From assembly GCA_015061165.1 (NCBI GenBank), contig SUXC01000003.1:123656-187655 (forward strand): a stretch of 64,000 nucleotides of DNA, given 5' to 3'. A program made the position numbers and the translations under genes. The number at the start of each line of letters is the position of its first letter. Position 1 is the first letter of the stretch. Below, piece by piece: positions 60,894-64,000 of the stretch. The notes under the pieces were generated by a model. The model did no database searches and was not told where the DNA came from. It worked only from the letters and a program-made list of their open reading frames with translations. This DNA is from Bacteroidales bacterium. GTDB taxonomy: Bacteria; Bacteroidota; Bacteroidia; Bacteroidales; Paludibacteraceae.

Positions 60894-61721
60894 TCACACC
60901 TGCGACAAGGCGTACTCGGCTTTGATCTTATCCAGTATGCGTTTCACAATCTCCATCATCTCGCCTTGGTCAGTGTAGTCTGCGTTGCAAGCGAAGTTCA
61001 CACGGCCTTCGGATAGCAGTTGTTGTGCCACAACGCGTTTTTTGTCATTGCCATAGACGGCAAAACTATATCCGCCATTCGACTTAACGGTACGCATACA
61101 GGGTACATCCGTCTCGCCATCACCGAAGTATATCATGCGTTCGAAGGGTACGGGTCGCTCTTCGGTGGGGACAAACTCATTGACACGTACTCTGTCGCTC
61201 ACTTCGCGGATACCTTTGTTTATCTTGAAGAGGAACTGTGTCTTCTTGGTGTAATCCACCACCACGGATGGCCAACAGGCATCTCCATTGCTGTCGTAGA
61301 GGTAACTGCACGCGTATATTTGCTCGAACTCTTTGGCAATGGCACAGCCTTCTATCATCTCTTTGATGCCAGAGCTGTTGATATAGTGCTTCACTTGCAC
61401 GCCTATTTGTGCGGCATATTCGTTGATGGTGTCAAACCACTGCTGCACGCCGGGGAAGAACTGCACGTTTTTGCCATATTGTCGTAGCATTTCGCGTGTG
61501 CAGCGTATGCCGTGGCGTTGTGCTTCGGCTTGGATGGCATACATGACTACGGATATACCGCCTGCATCGTTGGTTTTGGCGATTTGGTCGCAGAGGTTCC
61601 AGAAGTCATTAGGGTTTTCATAACCAATGTCTTGCAGCAGTCCGAACTCTTGCATGTTGCCTGGTGCTAATGTACCGTCAAAGTCATACACCAAGGCTAT
61701 AGTGGGTAGGGTAGGTGTCAT
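60894..61721 (-). CDS. HAD-superfamily phosphatase
   Basis: This 275-residue hydrolase has motif I VYDFDGTLAP with the nucleophile Asp, a Ser/Thr in HYINSSGIKE, and motif IV MIYFGDGETDVPCM with the metal-binding acids. A cap domain lies between. The substrate is unknown. It is a single gene with a good promoter just upstream. Confidence 0.92.
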   Translation of the reverse strand: MTPTLPTIALVYDFDGTLAPGNMQEFGLLQDIGYENPNDFWNLCDQIAKTNDAGGISVVMYAIQAEAQRHGIRCTREMLRQYGKNVQFFPGVQQWFDTINEYAAQIGVQVKHYINSSGIKEMIEGCAIAKEFEQIYACSYLYDSNGDACWPSVVVDYTKKTQFLFKINKGIREVSDRVRVNEFVPTEERPVPFERMIYFGDGETDVPCMRTVKSNGGYSFAVYGNDKKRVVAQQLLSEGRVNFACNADYTDQGEMMEIVKRILDKIKAEYALSQV

Positions 61722-61746
61722 AGTATATGTAATGTGTAATTTTGTG

Positions 61747-61777
61747 CAAAGGTACTACAAATAATGCACATTTGCAA
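61747..61777 (-). promoter_or_regulatory. Promoter of the HAD phosphatase gene
   Basis: On the minus strand TTGC at 61777 and TACCTTTG at 61754-61747 are 23 bases apart. Confidence 0.75.
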
Positions 61778-61956
61778 TAAAATTGCGCGAAAGTTTACTT
61801 TCAAGTGCGATTTTGTTGCAAATGGGCTGCATAGGTTGTAACGGAAAATGATACCAAAATGTTACTAAAAATGTTACTAAAAATTTTTCCGTTTTAACCG
61901 TTTACCTTTTACCTTTTCCGTTTTTCTGTACGTCTCTATAATCAAGTAGATATTAT

Positions 61957-61979
61957 TCGCCCTCAACTTGAGGGTGAAT
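61957..61979. repeat. Near-perfect palindrome
   Basis: CCCTCAA and TTGAGGG flank a single C, extended by TTC/GAA with one mismatch. The centre is too tight for a hairpin, so a protein-binding site is more likely. Confidence 0.5.
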
Positions 61980-62010
61980 TGGATTTCGTTCTTGATACAA
62001 TAATGTTGCT

Positions 62011-62050
62011 CGACACATTTTTTTATGTGGTAGTGTGGTAGTGTGGAAGT
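62011..62050. repeat. 40-base direct repeat, copy 1
   Basis: It starts CGACACATTTTTTT and contains GTGGTAGTGTGGTAGTGTGG. A nearly identical copy in the same orientation lies at 63060-63098, and an inverted partial copy at 62889-62916. Confidence 0.85.
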
Positions 62051-62095
62051 GTGTGTATCTATTATGATATTTTCTGTATTTTTTTTGTTGATTTA

Positions 62096-62127
62096 TTTGC
62101 ATATATGCTATATTTTTTGTACCTTTG
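62096..62127 (+). promoter_or_regulatory. Promoter of the alpha-CTD-like gene
   Basis: TTTG (62096-62099) and TACCTTTG (62120-62127) are 24 bases apart, 48 bases before the start. Confidence 0.75.
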
Positions 62128-62175
62128 CCACGATTTAGGTTACCTAAAATGTTGCGATAGCCCCGATTAGATGAT

Positions 62176-62679
62176 ATGCAAATAATTCGTACAAAAAATC
62201 GTATGATTACCACCAGTAAAAAAGCATCGGAAAAAGTTACCGATGCTTTACAACAGATAAAGGAATATTGTCACTACGAGAACAAAGAGCAATTTGTTCA
62301 AATTGTCATGGATGGTATTCGTGATTTTCTTCTTGACTTCGCAGAAGAAAACGATATTGAAAACCCTTTGCAATTTATCAATGAGGCACTTGAGCAATCT
62401 TTTGATAGATTGGAAAATCCAATTGAAGTCCATGAAGTTTTCAAAATTCGTACTGCTGATTTGGATTTATCCATTAGATGTGTTAATCTTTTGCGTTATT
62501 ATGGCTTTTGTCATAACATTGAAACCATAGAAGATTTGGTGCGATGTCATGCTAAGGATTTACTATCAGAGCGCAATTTTGGTCGCAAGTCTCTTGCAGA
62601 AATTGAGCAATGGCTTGCAAGTAAAGGCTTATTCCTTGGTATGACTGATGATGATATTTTGAATTACAAGGCAATGTAA
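62176..62679 (+). CDS. Stand-alone RNA polymerase alpha C-terminal-domain-like protein
   Basis: This 167-residue protein has residues 1-90 of unknown kind (helical, acidic) and residues 90-156 that match the alpha subunit C-terminal domain: LDLSIRCVNLLRYYG, TIEDLVRCHAKDLL, then RNFGRKSLAEIEQWLASKGL. The DNA-contacting residues of alpha (R265, N268, G296, K298, S299 in E. coli) have counterparts R101, N104, G136, K138 and S139. No alpha N-terminal domain is present, so it cannot build the core enzyme. It might bind DNA or modulate transcription. Confidence 0.85.
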   Translation: MQIIRTKNRMITTSKKASEKVTDALQQIKEYCHYENKEQFVQIVMDGIRDFLLDFAEENDIENPLQFINEALEQSFDRLENPIEVHEVFKIRTADLDLSIRCVNLLRYYGFCHNIETIEDLVRCHAKDLLSERNFGRKSLAEIEQWLASKGLFLGMTDDDILNYKAM

Positions 62680-62726
62680 CACCAAAACGGTCGTTTTTTT
62701 GATACATAAATTTACCCTTCGCTTTA

Positions 62727-62761
62727 TCCCGAAGATACCCCGAAGATACCCCGAAGATAGA
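62727..62761. repeat. 11-base tandem microrepeat
   Basis: Units of the type CCCGAAGATAC with an extra C repeat three times, ending CCCGAAGATAG, just before the small membrane peptide gene. Confidence 0.75.
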
Positions 62762-62763
62762 AC

Positions 62764-62871
62764 ATGAAAAGACCATCGCTAACATACGCTTTAATCTCCA
62801 TTTTGCTGACTGCAATTTATGCCCTTATTTATGGTGTTATTCAGTTAGTCAAGTGGATGATTGGTTGTTAA
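62764..62871 (+). CDS. Small membrane peptide, 35 residues
   Basis: The frame runs ATG to TAA and encodes a peptide with a Lys-Arg start and one hydrophobic helix (YALISILLTAIYALIYGVIQ), ending KWMIGC. No family is known to me. It follows the alpha-CTD-like gene by 84 bases. The single clean helix with flanking charges supports a real small protein. Confidence 0.5.
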   Translation: MKRPSLTYALISILLTAIYALIYGVIQLVKWMIGC

Positions 62872-62888
62872 TATATTTTTACATTTCG

Positions 62889-62916
62889 CACTACCACACT
62901 ACCACACTACCACATA
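62889..62916. repeat. Inverted partial copy of the 9-base repeat element
   Basis: Three ACTACCACA-type units lie here, the reverse complement of the GTGGTAGTGT units at 62011 and 63060. Confidence 0.8.
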
Positions 62917-63059
62917 TTTTTATGAGTGAATTTTCTCAACATATTGCCAAACTGCCCGAAATATACTTTTCTAAAAATCGCCGATTTTTAGGGGATACAG
63001 GGGTAGTATATAATTATATACATAGTATATATTATATTTTTTTCGACCGATACGCCATT

Positions 63060-63098
63060 CGACACATTTTTTTGTGTGGTAGTGTGGTAGTGTGGAAG
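63060..63098. repeat. 40-base direct repeat, copy 2
   Basis: It is the same as the copy at 62011-62050 apart from an A/G-type difference after the T-run and the last bases. Together they flank the alpha-CTD-like and small-peptide genes. Confidence 0.85.
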
Positions 63099-63136
63099 TA
63101 GCCCAATCGACATTCTAATTTCTAATTTTTATTAAT

Positions 63137-63497
63137 ATGAAAACGCAAATCACCCCCCCAGCCTGCGAAAATTAACTACGGCGATGTAATCGCTTCTTTT
63201 CGCAGCTCTCTCGCGCAGGCGCAATGCGCGCTTAGCCAATTACAACACATTAGCGCGCAAGCGCAATTTTTCCCTGCCAACGACTATCGTCGCATTTATA
63301 TCGAAGTCAAGGCATATGCCCAAATCGGGCAAACGTTCCCCGCTCCTTATTCCTCTTATTCTGAACTTGCCGACCTGCTGACACCCATTGTTGGATGGGT
63401 GGTAGATTCCGCTTGTCTGCAATCATATTTTTATCGCCAAGCGCAAAAAAGCACCCTAAATAGCGACATTTTTCGCCGTGCTAATCAGTTAAAATAG
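63137..63497 (+). pseudogene. Frameshifted or phase-variable gene at a C7 tract
   Basis: From the ATG at 63137 translation reads MKTQITPPACEN and stops. One base less in the C7 tract (63153-63159) would give MKTQITPQPAKINYGDVIAS and an open frame to the stop at 63495-63497, about 119 residues in total. The rest of the frame has consistent codon structure (SSLAQAQCALSQLQ, ANDYRRIYIEVKAYA, SELADLLTPIVGWV). Its GCG and CGC codons differ from neighbours. A 14-base-pair terminator follows. I know no family. Confidence 0.65.
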
Positions 63498-63505
63498 CGC
63501 ATTTC

Positions 63506-63548
63506 AAGCGTTTGCCTGCATTTTATTATTTTTCGCAGGCAAACGCTT
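63506..63548 (+). terminator. Intrinsic terminator-like hairpin
   Basis: AAGCGTTTGCCTGC and GCAGGCAAACGCTT are exact complements (14 base pairs) around a 15-base T-rich loop, 9 bases past the stop of the C7-tract gene. Confidence 0.75.
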
Positions 63549-63579
63549 TCATACACCCCGTAAAATCCCACTACCTTTG
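63547..63579 (+). promoter_or_regulatory. Promoter of the DUF3127 gene
   Basis: TACCTTTG (63572-63579) lies 56 bases before the start; the -33 match (TTTC at 63547) is imperfect and overlaps the terminator arm. Confidence 0.6.
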
Positions 63580-63635
63580 CACTCGATTTCAGCGCGCTAC
63601 GAAATCAGCAATGTTTAACTACTAATTTTTACAAC

Positions 63636-63908
63636 ATGGATTTTACAGGATTTATCAAACACATCGGGGATGCCGAGCAGTTTCACACTAAAGAAGGCAA
63701 GCTTATGACTACCCGCGACATCGTCCTCGAAACGGACGAGCAGTACCCACGTTCGGCATGCGTTACGCTTCGTAACGACCTTGCCCTGTCTTTCAACCTC
63801 AATATTGGGCAACGCGCGAATGTGAGTTTCGACCTCTACGCACGCCCTAACAAAGAGGGTACACGCTATTTCAATCAACTAACCGCTTGGCGCGTAACGC
63901 CTTGCTAA
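63636..63908 (+). CDS. DUF3127 family protein
   Basis: This 90-residue beta-rich protein begins MDFTGFIKHIGDAEQF and has TRDIVLETDEQYPRSACVTL, then GQRANVSFDLYARPNKEGTRYFNQLTAW in two parts, typical of DUF3127. The family looks like a single OB fold and is common on Bacteroidetes mobile elements, where a single-strand DNA binding role has been suspected. It is followed after 13 bases by another start codon. Confidence 0.85.
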   Translation: MDFTGFIKHIGDAEQFHTKEGKLMTTRDIVLETDEQYPRSACVTLRNDLALSFNLNIGQRANVSFDLYARPNKEGTRYFNQLTAWRVTPC

Positions 63909-63921
63909 TTTTCACACAACT

Positions 63922-64000
63922 ATGGCACAGAAGAAAAAACACGTGGAACTTCCACAATCACAAATGATGGGTGCGACCACCCATTTCGCGCAAATCGACA
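63922..64000 (+). CDS. Start of an unidentified gene, cut by the window edge
   Basis: An ATG opens a frame that stays open to the window end (MAQKKKHVELPQSQMM, then TTHFAQID). The Lys-rich start is compatible with a DNA-related protein, but too little is visible. It is closely spaced after DUF3127, so likely the same operon. Confidence 0.45.
   Translation, partial: MAQKKKHVELPQSQMMGATTHFAQID

Larger units (their letters stand above)
61778..62175. other. Gene-free stretch before the alpha-CTD-like gene
   Basis: It holds a decayed heptamer-like run (61889-61925: TTTTAAC, CGTTTAC, CTTTTAC), the palindrome TTC-G-CCCTCAA-C-TTGAGGG-T-GAA (61957-61979), repeat copy 1 (62011-62050) and the promoter at 62096-62127. 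Confidence 0.6.

Noticed and set aside
62922..63101. Open frame of about 60 residues beginning MSEFSQHIAK
   Set aside because: Its last third is translated repeat copy 2 and it has no conserved motif; I could not support it as a gene.

Overview
The window looks like chromosomal DNA of a Bacteroidales bacterium, probably an uncultured gut or oral type; I cannot name the species. The support is: Bacteroidetes-type promoters (TTTG, about 19-20 bases, then TAnnTTTG) before many genes; almost no Shine-Dalgarno sequences; an E-DUF2764-A-B-D-I-K V-ATPase operon; DUF4835 (PorD-like), DUF4831 and DUF3127 proteins; and secreted proteins ending in type IX-style sorting tails.

Layout. 1-785 is the end of an RND efflux adaptor. 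1268-3125 holds a glycolipid glycosyltransferase with a membrane protein. 3153-7739 is a minus-strand run for membrane lipids and ions (CDP-alcohol transferase, MntP, CaCA antiporter, cardiolipin synthase, J-domain protein). 7740-8321 is gene-free but rich in inverted repeats. 8322-12449 is accessory: a WYL regulator, two PD-(D/E)XK-like nucleases and a minimal DnaE polymerase core with an FtsK-gamma-like N-terminus. AraC and dnaK follow. 15973-23552 is a plus-strand housekeeping and secreted-enzyme run (lpdA, GtrA, endonuclease I, S1/P1 nuclease). 24009-25785 holds cdsA and a lipid acyltransferase. After an A+T-rich gap come an XRE regulator with operator-like sites, a remnant of a DUF4465 protein, a secreted phosphoesterase and the V-ATPase operon (29107-36402). 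36604-40240 holds iorA, iorB and an aminotransferase. 40504-46356 is a second accessory island: WYL regulator, AAA ATPase with a possible PLD/MIT_C-like partner, then two DUF488 proteins and a DuOB-like protein. 46481-61721 is mostly housekeeping (S41 protease, coaD, gcvP, two YitT proteins, a tilS-aroE fusion). 62176-64000 looks accessory: a stand-alone RNA polymerase alpha-CTD-like protein between 40-base direct repeats, a tiny membrane peptide, a gene broken at a C7 tract, and DUF3127.

How the genes work together. The V-ATPase K subunit carries the sodium-site residues known from Enterococcus hirae, so the complex may be sodium-coupled. The aminotransferase would make 2-oxo acids that IorAB oxidises to acyl-CoA. 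LpdA can serve as the L protein for GcvP. PorD-like DUF4835 and the sorting tails on the endonuclease and phosphoesterase point to type IX secretion.

The most unusual features are: (1) the DnaE-core/nuclease island; (2) the WYL-controlled AAA/effector plus DUF488 island; (3) a genome-wide habit of degenerate 7-base (also 9-11 base) short tandem repeats at gene junctions and inside genes, in frame, in tilS, iorA and the cardiolipin synthase gene; (4) the tilS-aroE fusion; (5) a duplicated stem-loop with a compensatory base-pair change. No tRNA, rRNA, CRISPR array or complete insertion sequence was recognised.
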